Below the pieces are notes generated by a model. The model was not told where the DNA came from, made no database searches, and worked only from the letters and a program-made list of their open reading frames with translations. This document shows, piece by piece, positions 22,773 to 30,253 of a stretch of 34,592 nucleotides of DNA (positions are counted from its first letter, which is position 1; every line of letters begins with the position of its first letter). Origin of the DNA: Aquipseudomonas alcaligenes MRY13-0052. Lineage in GTDB: Bacteria > Pseudomonadota > Gammaproteobacteria > Pseudomonadales > Pseudomonadaceae. Made by a program: the position numbers and the translations under genes. The stretch lies in assembly GCA_000474255.1 (NCBI GenBank), contig BATO01000070.1, forward strand, positions 1-34,592, read 5' to 3'.

Positions 22773-24154
22773 GCCGGCCCGGCGGGCCGCTGGCGCAGGG
22801 GGAACATCAGGATGGCGCGCAGACCGCCGCCGGCTGCATTCTCCAGGCGCACGTCGCCGCCCAGGTGCTCCATGATGGTCTTGACGATGGACAGCCCGAG
22901 GCCGGCGCCGCCTTCGTGGCCATCGCTGAAGAAGCGTTCGAAGACCAGGGCCAGGCGTTCTTCGGGGATGCCCGGTCCCTGGTCCTCCACCGCCAGCTCG
23001 ATGTGCTCGGCGGCGTTGCGCAGGCTGATGGTCACCACGGCGTCGGCCGGGGAGAAGTCCACGGCGTTGCTCACCAGGTTCTGCAGGGCGATGCCGATGC
23101 TCATGGCGTCGCCACGCACGGGGTAGGTGCCGGGCTGGATGTCCAGCACCGGCTCGACGTTGTGCTCCAGCACCCAGGGGGTCATTTCCACCAGGGTGTC
23201 GGTGGCGACCTTGGCCAGGTCGAGGTCATCGCCCGGGTGTTGCCCCAGGCGCGGCTCGATCCGTGCCAGGGTCAGCAACTGGTTGACCACGCGGCTCAAG
23301 CGGTCGACGCCGCCGATCAGGTAGCCCAGGGCGCGCTCGCGGTCTTCCTCGGTCCTGGCCTGCTCCACGTTCTGCGCATGCAGGCGCAGGATCGCCAGCG
23401 GGGTGCGCATCTCGTGGGCGGCGTCGGCGATGAAGCGCTGCTCGCGGCGCAGCAGGTCGCTGACCTGGCCGAGCAGCCGGTTGATGGCCGCCTGCATGGG
23501 CTCCAGCTCGCTGGGCAGCGGGGCCAGCTGCAGGGGTTCGAGGGATTTGGCATGGCGGCCGCGAATGACGTTGGCCATGTTCTGCAGCGGTTGCAGCCCC
23601 CAGCCGATGGCGAACCAGACCAGCAGCGCCAGCACCAGCCCGCCCAGCAGGAATGGCAGCAGGGTGTGGCGCACGATGCGGTTGACCAGGTCGCCGCGCA
23701 CGTCCTTGCGTTCGCCGACCCAGATCACCACCTGCTGCTCGCTCACCGGCAGCAGGAAGCCGCGCCACTGCTTGCCGTCGAGGGTGATGTCGGAGAAACC
23801 GGGGGTGCGCTGCTGGGGGTCGATGCGCGGGGCGCTGGGGGTGTTCACCAGCAGTTCACCGTCAGTGCTCCAGACCTGGAATGCCAGCTTGTTCTCGTAG
23901 GGGTGGCCGATGCCGGAGCGGCCTGCCTGGAGCAGGGCGGCGTCGAAGGCGCCGTAGAGCTTCTGGCGGTCGCCGGCGGCCAGCGGCAGGCTCATCACGC
24001 CCTGCAGCAGCCGGGCGTTCTGCGCCAGGTGGGCGTCGTAGACCTCGGCGATCTCGTGGCTGCTGTCGCGGTAGTTGTAGTAGGCGAGCAGGCTGGTGCC
24101 GGCGATGAGCAGGATGAACACCCGCCACAGGGTACGTTGACGCAAGGAGGTCAT
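22769..24154 (-). CDS. QseC/PmrB-like sensor histidine kinase
   Basis: This 461-residue kinase has two membrane helices (about residues 11-26 and 163-187) bounding a ~135-residue periplasmic sensor. A HAMP-like linker (GLQPLQNMANVIRGR) leads to the phospho-His site FIADAAHEMRTPLAIL. The ATPase domain has NLVSNAVDFSP, VEDQGPGIP and GGAGLGLSIVKT. The sensor domain length and two-helix topology resemble the QseC/TctE group. It overlaps the regulator gene by 4 bases (ATGA) and is the last gene of the seven-gene operon that starts at 29063. The signal is unknown. Confidence 0.9.
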   Translation of the reverse strand: MTSLRQRTLWRVFILLIAGTSLLAYYNYRDSSHEIAEVYDAHLAQNARLLQGVMSLPLAAGDRQKLYGAFDAALLQAGRSGIGHPYENKLAFQVWSTDGELLVNTPSAPRIDPQQRTPGFSDITLDGKQWRGFLLPVSEQQVVIWVGERKDVRGDLVNRIVRHTLLPFLLGGLVLALLVWFAIGWGLQPLQNMANVIRGRHAKSLEPLQLAPLPSELEPMQAAINRLLGQVSDLLRREQRFIADAAHEMRTPLAILRLHAQNVEQARTEEDRERALGYLIGGVDRLSRVVNQLLTLARIEPRLGQHPGDDLDLAKVATDTLVEMTPWVLEHNVEPVLDIQPGTYPVRGDAMSIGIALQNLVSNAVDFSPADAVVTISLRNAAEHIELAVEDQGPGIPEERLALVFERFFSDGHEGGAGLGLSIVKTIMEHLGGDVRLENAAGGGLRAILMFPLRQRPAGPA

Positions 24155-24813
24155 AGTTTGCTTTCCACCAGGTAGCCGATGCCGCGCACGGTGCGGATCA
24201 GCTCGCCGAAGAGCTTCTTGCGCAGGTGGTAGATGTGCACTTCAAGGGTGTTGCTTTCCGCTTCCTCGTCCCAGCCGTAGAGCAGCTGGGTCAGGCGCTC
24301 GCGGCTGAAGACCTTGCCCGGCTGGGCCAGGAGTTCGTGCAGCAGCATGTACTCCTTGGGCGTCAGCGAGACGGGCCGGCCCTGGTAGTGAACCTGCTGC
24401 GAGACCGGGTCGAGGCTGACGCCTCCGTGTTCCACCAGCACCTGCGCGCGGCCGCTGCTGCGTCGCAGCAGGGCACGCAGGCGGGCCTTGAGCTCGTTGA
24501 GGTCGAAGGGCTTGATCAGGTAGTCGTCGGCGCCGGCATCGAGGCCGGCGATGCGGTCCTCCATGCCGTCGCGGGCGGTGAGGATCAGCACCGGCAGCGC
24601 CGACCCCGAGCCGCGCAGGCGCTTGAGGACGTTGAGGCCGTCCAGGCGTGGCAGGCCGAGGTCGAGGATCACCAGGTCGAAACTCTCCTGGGTCAGGGCG
24701 TGCAGTGCGCTGGCGCCATCCTGCAGCCAGTCGATGGTGTAGCCCTCTTCGCGAAGGCCGGTGCGCAGGCCTTCGCCCAGCGCGCTATCGTCTTCAACCA
24801 GCAACAGACGCAT
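24151..24813 (-). CDS. OmpR-family response regulator (QseB/PmrA-like)
   Basis: This 220-residue regulator has a receiver domain (VEDDSALG; Asp51 in VILDLGLPRLDG; LTARDG; KPFDLNEL) and a winged-helix DNA-binding domain (VSLTPKEYMLLHELL, EAESNTLEVHIYHLRKKL, IRTVRGIGYLVE). It would be phosphorylated by the downstream kinase and bind direct repeats with an 11-bp period. It starts 8 bases after the TPR-protein gene, inside the operon that the TCTGAA repeat at 29111-29127 precedes, so autoregulation of the operon is likely. Confidence 0.92.
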   Translation of the reverse strand: MRLLLVEDDSALGEGLRTGLREEGYTIDWLQDGASALHALTQESFDLVILDLGLPRLDGLNVLKRLRGSGSALPVLILTARDGMEDRIAGLDAGADDYLIKPFDLNELKARLRALLRRSSGRAQVLVEHGGVSLDPVSQQVHYQGRPVSLTPKEYMLLHELLAQPGKVFSRERLTQLLYGWDEEAESNTLEVHIYHLRKKLFGELIRTVRGIGYLVESKL

Positions 24814-24821
24814 GCTTGGTC

Positions 24822-25457
24822 CTAGTTGTCCTTGAGGTTCTTGAGTAAAGCATTGATCTCATCCCGTCGCCCCTGGTCAGCCAGCTCGCGCCCGGGGCGC
24901 GGGGGGGCCTGCAGGGCTTGTTCCAGGGCCTGGCGGGCTTCTGTCGGGCGGTCCTGGCGGTACAGATGATCACCCCAGAAGTACAGGCTGTCGATGCCGT
25001 GCGGGTTGATGCGCAGGGCTTCCTGCAGCAGCGCCTCGGCTTTCTTCGCGTCGCCGAAACCGATGGGCCAGCCGGGCACTCGGTCATAGAGCGCCGCCAG
25101 GCTGGTGTAGGCCGAGCCCTGCAGGGCTTGCGGGTCCAGCGCCAGGGCCTTTTCCAGGCTGGCGCGTGCCTCCTTGACCTTGCCCAGTGCGCCCAGGCCG
25201 CCCTCGGCCCCGGCCCAGCTGCTGGTGACGATACCGTTCCAGATCCAGGCTTCCGCCGCCGTCGGTTGCTGGCGGGCGAATACCTCGCTGTCGGCCGCCA
25301 GCTTGGCGAAGGCCGTCTCGCGTTCGGCCTCGGGCGTGCGGTACTGGATCTGCGCCCAGCGGGTCTGGATGTCGGCCAGGCGCTGCTGCCCGGCGTCGTC
25401 CAGGGACCAGGCCAGGGGCGAAGCGATGAGCAGTGCGATGAGCAGGAGTCGTTTCAT
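24822..25457 (-). CDS. Secreted tetratricopeptide (TPR)-like protein
   Basis: This 211-residue precursor has a signal peptide (MKRLLLIALLIASPLAWS) and TPR-type helical repeats: EARASLEKALALDPQALQGS, KAEALLQEALRINPHGIDSL and TEARQALEQALQAPPRPG. It would be periplasmic and probably a protein-binding scaffold. It overlaps the SDR gene by 4 bases and lies 8 bases before the response regulator, so it is an integral member of the operon. I know no specific function; co-occurrence with the thermostable-hemolysin/AMP-ligase genes suggests a role in export or envelope handling of the product. Confidence 0.85.
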   Translation of the reverse strand: MKRLLLIALLIASPLAWSLDDAGQQRLADIQTRWAQIQYRTPEAERETAFAKLAADSEVFARQQPTAAEAWIWNGIVTSSWAGAEGGLGALGKVKEARASLEKALALDPQALQGSAYTSLAALYDRVPGWPIGFGDAKKAEALLQEALRINPHGIDSLYFWGDHLYRQDRPTEARQALEQALQAPPRPGRELADQGRRDEINALLKNLKDN

Positions 25458-26260
25458 TTGCTGGTTTCCCCGGTGGTTGCGCGGCTGTGCTGGCGGATGA
25501 CGGGCAGCTGCTTGCGCAGCGCCCGGTCCACCAGCCCCGGTAGCAGGTGGTTGAGGCGCACGAAGAGCTTTTCCGGCCAGCCCAGGTAGAGCTCGCGGAG
25601 GTTGCGTTCGATCGCTTCGAGCACGGCGAGGGCGACGTCCTCGGGGGCGTCGGTGCCCACTTTCAGCGCGTCGTTCAGCGCGGTGGCGGCGGCGCCGTTC
25701 ATGGCTGTGCGGGTGGCCCGTGGCGCCACATAGAGGACGTCCACCGAGGTGTCCGCCAGCTCCCGCCGCAGCGCCTCGGAGAAGCCGCGCAGGGCGAACT
25801 TGCTGGCGCAATAGGTGGCGTAGCCGGGGTAGCCGATGGAGCCGTAGGTGGAGCCGATGTTGGTGATCAGCGCGTGCTCCTGCCGGCGCAGCAGGGGCAG
25901 CAGCAGGCGGGTGAGCTGCAGCGTGGCCTTGAGGTTGAGGTCGAGCAGCTCGTCCAGGCGCGCGTCGTCGATCTGCTCGAACAGGGCGAAGTGGTTCACC
26001 CCGGCGGCGTTGACCAGCAGGTTGACGCCGCCCAGCTGCCAGGCCGAGGTCAGCACCTGGTGGCGGTCGGCGCTCTGGGTGAGGTCGGCCTGCAGCCAGC
26101 GCAGCTGGTGCGGGTACTGCTGGCGCAGGGGCGCCAGGCTGCCCTCGTGGCGGCTCACCGCCAGGACCTGGGCGCCGGCCTCGCAGAGTTGCCGGGCCAG
26201 TTGCAGGCCGATGCCGCCGCTGGCGCCGGTGAGCACCGCACGGCAATCAGACAGTCGCAT
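25454..26260 (-). CDS. Short-chain dehydrogenase/reductase (SDR)
   Basis: This 268-residue classical SDR has the NAD(P)-binding TGASGGIG (residues 11-18), the NAAG motif in LLVNAAGVNHF, the catalytic Ser in ITNIGSTYGS and the YxxxK active site in PGYATYCASKFALRGF. The likely substrate is an acyl-derived ketone, aldehyde or alcohol made by the upstream genes. The C-terminal 30 residues (RALRKQLPVIRQHS) are basic and might associate with membrane. The ATG at 26260 overlaps the end of the upstream oxidase gene by 14 bases, and the 3' end overlaps the TPR gene start by 4 bases. Confidence 0.93.
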   Translation of the reverse strand: MRLSDCRAVLTGASGGIGLQLARQLCEAGAQVLAVSRHEGSLAPLRQQYPHQLRWLQADLTQSADRHQVLTSAWQLGGVNLLVNAAGVNHFALFEQIDDARLDELLDLNLKATLQLTRLLLPLLRRQEHALITNIGSTYGSIGYPGYATYCASKFALRGFSEALRRELADTSVDVLYVAPRATRTAMNGAAATALNDALKVGTDAPEDVALAVLEAIERNLRELYLGWPEKLFVRLNHLLPGLVDRALRKQLPVIRQHSRATTGETSK

Positions 26261-26918
26261 GGCGCACCTCGGCACGGGGCAGGCCGCGGAACATGTCGGC
26301 ATAGAGGCCGTAGACCACCTGCGAGGTGTGGATCACCGCGGCCTGGTCTTCGGGCTGGTCGAGGCGGTCCATCAGTTTGCGGTAGGTGGCCATGTGGTCC
26401 TGGTCCAGCTCGCCGTGGGAGCTGAGGTAGCTGAAGGCCGTCGGTGGCAGGCCGAGGGAGCTGCGGATGCTGCCGGCGGCATGGGTGGCCAGGGCGATGC
26501 TGGTGCCCTCCAGCACGTTGACCATGCCGAACAGCCCCACCGGGTTGTGCCGGGCGATGGTGTCGTAGAGGAAGGCCACCATCAGCTCGATGGACAACGA
26601 TGGCCGGCTGTCGCGCACGCGCTCGGGGTCGCCGCCGCAGGCCGCGATGTCGTTGAGGATCCACTGCTCGTGGCCGTACTCCTCGTCGATGTATTCGCAC
26701 ACGGCCTTGCGCAGCCACTCCAGGCGGCTGGGCAGACGCGCGCCGCAGGCCATCATCAGCGGCGCGGTGTGGCGTACGTGGTGGTAGGCCTGGGTGAGGA
26801 AGGCGATGTAGCCCTCCAGGCTGACGGTGCCGCCCAGTGCGTCGCGGATCACCGGTACGGCGAACAGCGCCTGGCGTTCGGTGTGGGTGGCGCTTTGCAG
26901 GGTGTCGAAGAAGGACAT
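26247..26918 (-). CDS. Haem-oxygenase-like diiron oxidase (iron-containing redox enzyme, UndA/CADD-like)
   Basis: This 223-residue all-helical protein has the ligand set of haem-oxygenase-like diiron oxidases: Glu80 and His83 in DEEYGHEQW, Glu137 in VLEGTSIAL, and His168, Asp172 and His175 in SSHGELDQDHM. The last three follow HxxxDxxH, as in CADD, and the E-x2-H spacing is like UndA, which oxidatively decarboxylates medium-chain fatty acids to 1-alkenes. It is shorter than UndA (about 260). Automated annotation may label it TenA-like, but the metal ligands argue for an iron oxidase. It follows the AMP-ligase gene by 8 bases. The actual reaction is unknown. Confidence 0.85.
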   Translation of the reverse strand: MSFFDTLQSATHTERQALFAVPVIRDALGGTVSLEGYIAFLTQAYHHVRHTAPLMMACGARLPSRLEWLRKAVCEYIDEEYGHEQWILNDIAACGGDPERVRDSRPSLSIELMVAFLYDTIARHNPVGLFGMVNVLEGTSIALATHAAGSIRSSLGLPPTAFSYLSSHGELDQDHMATYRKLMDRLDQPEDQAAVIHTSQVVYGLYADMFRGLPRAEVRHATV

Positions 26919-26926
26919 GGGAAACC

Positions 26927-28396
26927 TCAGGCGTTGGCGAGTTGGTTAAAGGTGGTCTGGTAATGGAGGAAGATCGCCTCGCGGCGCGGCCGGCCGTTGC
27001 CGGTGAGCATGCCGTTGGCGGTGGAGAAGGGCTCGGGCAGGCGCGCCCAGCGGTGCACTCGGGCGTAGTCCGGCAGCCCCTGGTTGCAGCGCTGCACGGC
27101 GGCTTCCAGCTCGGCGGCGGTGGTCTCGACGGCCAGCGGCCAGAGCAGCGCCAGGTTGTGGCTCAGGCCCTCGCCATGGACGAAGGCCTGGAGGATGGTG
27201 CCGTCCTGGGTCAGCTCGGCCTCTACCCATTCCGGGTTGACGTTGCGGCCGAAGCTGGTGATGAACTGGTTCTTCTTGCGCCCGAGGATGCGCAGGTAGC
27301 CGTCCGCATCGAAGTGGCCGAGATCACCGGTGGGCCACCAGGGCGAGGCGGGCGGCGGCTCGCCCAGGTAGCCGAGCAGGATGGCGCCGCGCACCAGCAC
27401 CTCGCCGTCTTCGGCCAGGCGCACCTCGACGTGGGGCAGGGGCCGGCCCACCGTGCCGGGGCGGCTGTGCCCGGGCAGGTTGAGGCACACCACCGAGGCG
27501 CATTCGGAGAGCCCGTACCCCTCGTACACCGGCAGGCCGATGGCCTGGGCGCGAGCCAGCAAGGCCTCCGAGACCCGTGCGCCGCCGACGGCGACGAAGC
27601 GCAGCTCGCCGACCTGCATCAGGCCGCGCTCGATGGCGGTGACCAGGGCCAGCAGCAGTTGCGGCACCAGGATCAGGCTCTGCGCGCCGCTGAGCATGAT
27701 GCAGCCCAGCAGGCGCTTGAGGTCGATGCCGCTGGCGCCGTTGAGGCCGAGCTGGGCCAGGGGCAGCAGGGTGACCTGGGCGCCGGCGATCAGCGCGGCG
27801 TAGGTACCGAGGTTCTCCAGCAGTACGCCCAGGGGCAGCACCGCCAGATACTGGCGCGGCGCGGTGGGACGGCTGGCGGCTTCCAGGGCCTGGGCGACCT
27901 CGAGCATGGCGGCGGCGGACAGGCACACGCCCTTGGGGGTACCGGTGCTGCCGGAGGTGTAGGTGATGCGCGCGGTGCCTTCCGGCAGGGCGGCGGCGTG
28001 GCTCGCCGGGCGCTGCCAGAGGCCGTCCGTGTATTGGTAACCGGCGGCGGTCAGTTCCTCGCCGTGGGCGTCGTCGTCCGCCAGCACCAGGGTCGCCTGG
28101 CTTTGCTGCAGGCAATGGGCCCGCTGGGCGGGGCTGAAGAAGGGCGGCAGTACGATGCACGGGCGCTGGCTGAACAATGCCGCCAGATCCCAGAACAGTG
28201 CGTCCGGCCCGTTGTCCAGGAGCAGCACCAGCGGCCCCGCCGGCAGCTCGCCCAGGCGGGCCTCGCGCTGCGCGACCTCGGCCAGCAGCTGTGCATAGCT
28301 GAAGCGCTGCTGGGCGCCCCTGACGGCCGGGCGCCGGGCGTCGCTATCAGCGTGCCGTTGCAGGATTTCACGGAACCCCTTGAGGTCAGGCCGCAT
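26927..28396 (-). CDS. AMP-forming acyl-CoA/acyl-acid ligase
   Basis: This 489-residue protein is an ANL-superfamily adenylating enzyme. Visible motifs are the P-loop TYTSGSTGTPKG (about residue 145), VAVGGARVSEALL, YEGYGLSECASV (A5), TGDLG (A7) and GRKKNQFITSFGRNVNP (A8). The usual A10 catalytic Lys position lies in NGMLTGNGRPRREAI and appears to be Arg. The protein is shorter than standard acyl-CoA ligases (about 550). It probably activates a fatty acid as acyl-AMP or acyl thioester for the other enzymes. The start at 28396 overlaps the upstream gene by 11 bases; the next gene starts 8 bases after its end. Confidence 0.9.
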   Translation of the reverse strand: MRPDLKGFREILQRHADSDARRPAVRGAQQRFSYAQLLAEVAQREARLGELPAGPLVLLLDNGPDALFWDLAALFSQRPCIVLPPFFSPAQRAHCLQQSQATLVLADDDAHGEELTAAGYQYTDGLWQRPASHAAALPEGTARITYTSGSTGTPKGVCLSAAAMLEVAQALEAASRPTAPRQYLAVLPLGVLLENLGTYAALIAGAQVTLLPLAQLGLNGASGIDLKRLLGCIMLSGAQSLILVPQLLLALVTAIERGLMQVGELRFVAVGGARVSEALLARAQAIGLPVYEGYGLSECASVVCLNLPGHSRPGTVGRPLPHVEVRLAEDGEVLVRGAILLGYLGEPPPASPWWPTGDLGHFDADGYLRILGRKKNQFITSFGRNVNPEWVEAELTQDGTILQAFVHGEGLSHNLALLWPLAVETTAAELEAAVQRCNQGLPDYARVHRWARLPEPFSTANGMLTGNGRPRREAIFLHYQTTFNQLANA

Positions 28397-29063
28397 TGCC
28401 GTTCTCCCCGTGCAAGCAGGGGAGCCCCAGGCGGTGGAACACGCCGTGGCGCTCCAGCTTGTGGTAGCCGTTGCCGATGTCGCCGGCGAATACCTGCGGG
28501 CGTTGTGCGTAGTAGGTGCCCCAGTTGCTGCCCGGGTCGGCCAGGCGCTCGGCTTCGGCCCGGCCCAGGGAGATTGGCTCCAGGCCGAGGCGGTGGAAGC
28601 TGTTGACCAGGCTGGCGGTGCCGGTGAAGGCGACCCAGCGCAGCCCTCGGGTGGCCAGGAGCCAGGTCACGGCGATGATCAGCAGGCGGGCGCCGCCGGC
28701 GGACAGCGACGACAGGTTGCCGACCTCCACCAGGGCTGCGCGGGTGACGGCGGCTCCGGCCAGGCGGCTCACCGCCGCTTCCATGGGCTCGTCCAGGTAC
28801 TGTTCGAGGAACAACGGCCCGGTGTCGGCCAGGCGGAGGCCGACGGCGGCGTCCAGGTCGCCGTGGCGGTCATGGAGCCCGAGCATCTCCGGCAGGAAGT
28901 GCTGGACGTCGGCGTCGTGGGCCGCTTTGAAGCTGCGCTGGACGAAACCTTCCAGTGCCTCGCGGCCCGGGTCCCCTGGGCGTTGCAGGGCCAGGTAGGC
29001 GTGGCGTTGGCCCAGGCTGCCAAAGTGAAGTGGGAACAGCGTTTCCCATTGCGACTGGATCAT
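28386..29063 (-). CDS. Thermostable-hemolysin family protein (GNAT-like)
   Basis: This 225-residue protein matches the thermostable hemolysin family: LALQRPGDPGREALEGFVQR near the start, then HFLPEMLGLHDRHGDLDAAV, FLEQYLDEPMEAAVS, VEVGNLSSLSAGGARLLI and the C-terminal ANRHVF-like GYHKLERHGVFHRLG region. The family name comes from a Vibrio haemolysin, but the fold is thought to be acyltransferase-like and many members sit beside acyl ligases, so an acyl-transfer role is plausible here. No signal peptide is seen. It is the first gene of the operon, with a regulatory direct repeat 48 bases upstream, and its end overlaps the AMP-ligase start by 11 bases. Confidence 0.85.
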   Translation of the reverse strand: MIQSQWETLFPLHFGSLGQRHAYLALQRPGDPGREALEGFVQRSFKAAHDADVQHFLPEMLGLHDRHGDLDAAVGLRLADTGPLFLEQYLDEPMEAAVSRLAGAAVTRAALVEVGNLSSLSAGGARLLIIAVTWLLATRGLRWVAFTGTASLVNSFHRLGLEPISLGRAEAERLADPGSNWGTYYAQRPQVFAGDIGNGYHKLERHGVFHRLGLPCLHGENGNAA

Positions 29064-29095
29064 GTCTTGCCCCCATCGTTGGTTCGAGTGGGGGC

Positions 29096-29127
29096 AGTAT
29101 CCGCAGCGAATCTGAATGGAGTCTGAA
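29096..29127 (-). promoter_or_regulatory. Putative promoter with OmpR-family direct-repeat box for the seven-gene operon
   Basis: On the plus strand TCTGAA occurs at 29111-29116 and again at 29122-29127, an 11-bp period with a 5-base spacer; on the minus strand this reads TTCAGA-N5-TTCAGA. A possible -10 (GATACT) lies at 29101-29096 on the minus strand, so the box covers the -35 region, as for class II activators. The operon encodes an OmpR-type regulator, which makes autoregulation likely. Confidence 0.55.
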
Positions 29128-29176
29128 GCCGGCCCAAACGTTCTGGGGGTTGCCTTCAGCCGTTATGCGCAGCCGC

Positions 29177-30253
29177 TCAAACGATGTGGGCGTGCAGGGC
29201 TTCGTCGCGGTCTTCCAGCAGGGCTTCGATGTCGGCGAAGCGGGTCTGCAGCGCCTCGACCAGCTGCGGGTCGAAGTGCCGCCCCGATTGCTCGAGGACG
29301 TGCGCCTGGGCGCGTTCGGGGCTCCAGGCGCGCTTGTAGGGCCGGTCCATGCGCAGGGCGTCGTAGACGTCGCAAAGCGCGACGATGCGGGCGGCGAGGG
29401 GGATGGCATCGCCGGCGAGGCCCCGGGGGTAGCCGCTGCCGTCCCATTTCTCGTGGTGGCAGTAGGCGATCTCCGCGGCCATGTCGATGAGCTCGGTGCC
29501 GCCTTCCTCATGCAGGACCGAATAGCCGATGCGCGGGTGCTCCATCATGGCGGTGCGCTCCTCCAGCGTCAGCGGCCCCTCCTTGAGCAGGATGCTGTCG
29601 GCGATGCCGATCTTGCCCAGGTCGTGCATCGGGGCAGCCAGGCGCAGCGTCTCGCACCAGCTTTCGGGCATGCCGATGGTGGCGGCCAGCAGGGCGGCGA
29701 ATTCGCCGATGCGCAGGATGTGGTCGCCGGTGTCGTTGTCGCGGTAGCAGGCCGCGCGGCTCAGCGCGCGGATGCCGGCGCGGTAGCTTTCCTTCAACTG
29801 CGCGGTGCGGGTGCGCACCTTGGCTTCGAGGTCCTGGTTCATGTTCTCCAGGTGCTCGGTGGCGTAGGCGAGCTGCAGGCAGTTGCGGATGCGCAGCAGC
29901 AGCTCGGGCAGGTCCACCGGTTTGGTCAGGTAGTCGTTGGCGCCCAGTTCGAAGCCGCGGCGCCGGCTCTCCGGGTCGCCGAGCGCGGTGAGGATGATGA
30001 CGGGCTGGCGCGAGCGGTTCCTGCCGCCGAGGCGCCGGAGGATCTCGAAGCCGTCCGGGGCGGGCATGTCCAGGTCGAGTATCAGCAGGTCCCAGGGGTT
30101 GTGGATCAGCCATTCCAGGCCTTTGGCCGAGTCGCTGAAGCCCTGGACGTGATGCAGCCCGAAGGCCCGGGTACTGGATTCCAGCAGGCGCATGTTGGCG
30201 GTGATGTCGTCGATGATGACGATGCGGGTTTCCTTGGGGATGCTAGTGAACAT
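29177..30253 (-). CDS. Response regulator with HD-GYP output (cyclic-di-GMP phosphodiesterase, RpfG-like)
   Basis: This 358-residue protein has a receiver domain at residues 10-125 (VIIDDITANM, LLILDLDMPAPDG, LTALGDPES, LTKPVDLPEL) and, after a coiled coil, an HD-GYP domain with APMHDLGKIGI, AYCHHEKWDGSGYPRGL and ALCDVYDALRMDRPYK. All catalytic motifs look intact, so it should degrade cyclic di-GMP when phosphorylated. Its start overlaps the end of the hybrid kinase by 11 bases, so that kinase is the likely phosphodonor. Only 113 bases separate its stop from the start of the seven-gene operon, and the promoter of that operon lies in this gap. Confidence 0.93.
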   Translation of the reverse strand: MFTSIPKETRIVIIDDITANMRLLESSTRAFGLHHVQGFSDSAKGLEWLIHNPWDLLILDLDMPAPDGFEILRRLGGRNRSRQPVIILTALGDPESRRRGFELGANDYLTKPVDLPELLLRIRNCLQLAYATEHLENMNQDLEAKVRTRTAQLKESYRAGIRALSRAACYRDNDTGDHILRIGEFAALLAATIGMPESWCETLRLAAPMHDLGKIGIADSILLKEGPLTLEERTAMMEHPRIGYSVLHEEGGTELIDMAAEIAYCHHEKWDGSGYPRGLAGDAIPLAARIVALCDVYDALRMDRPYKRAWSPERAQAHVLEQSGRHFDPQLVEALQTRFADIEALLEDRDEALHAHIV

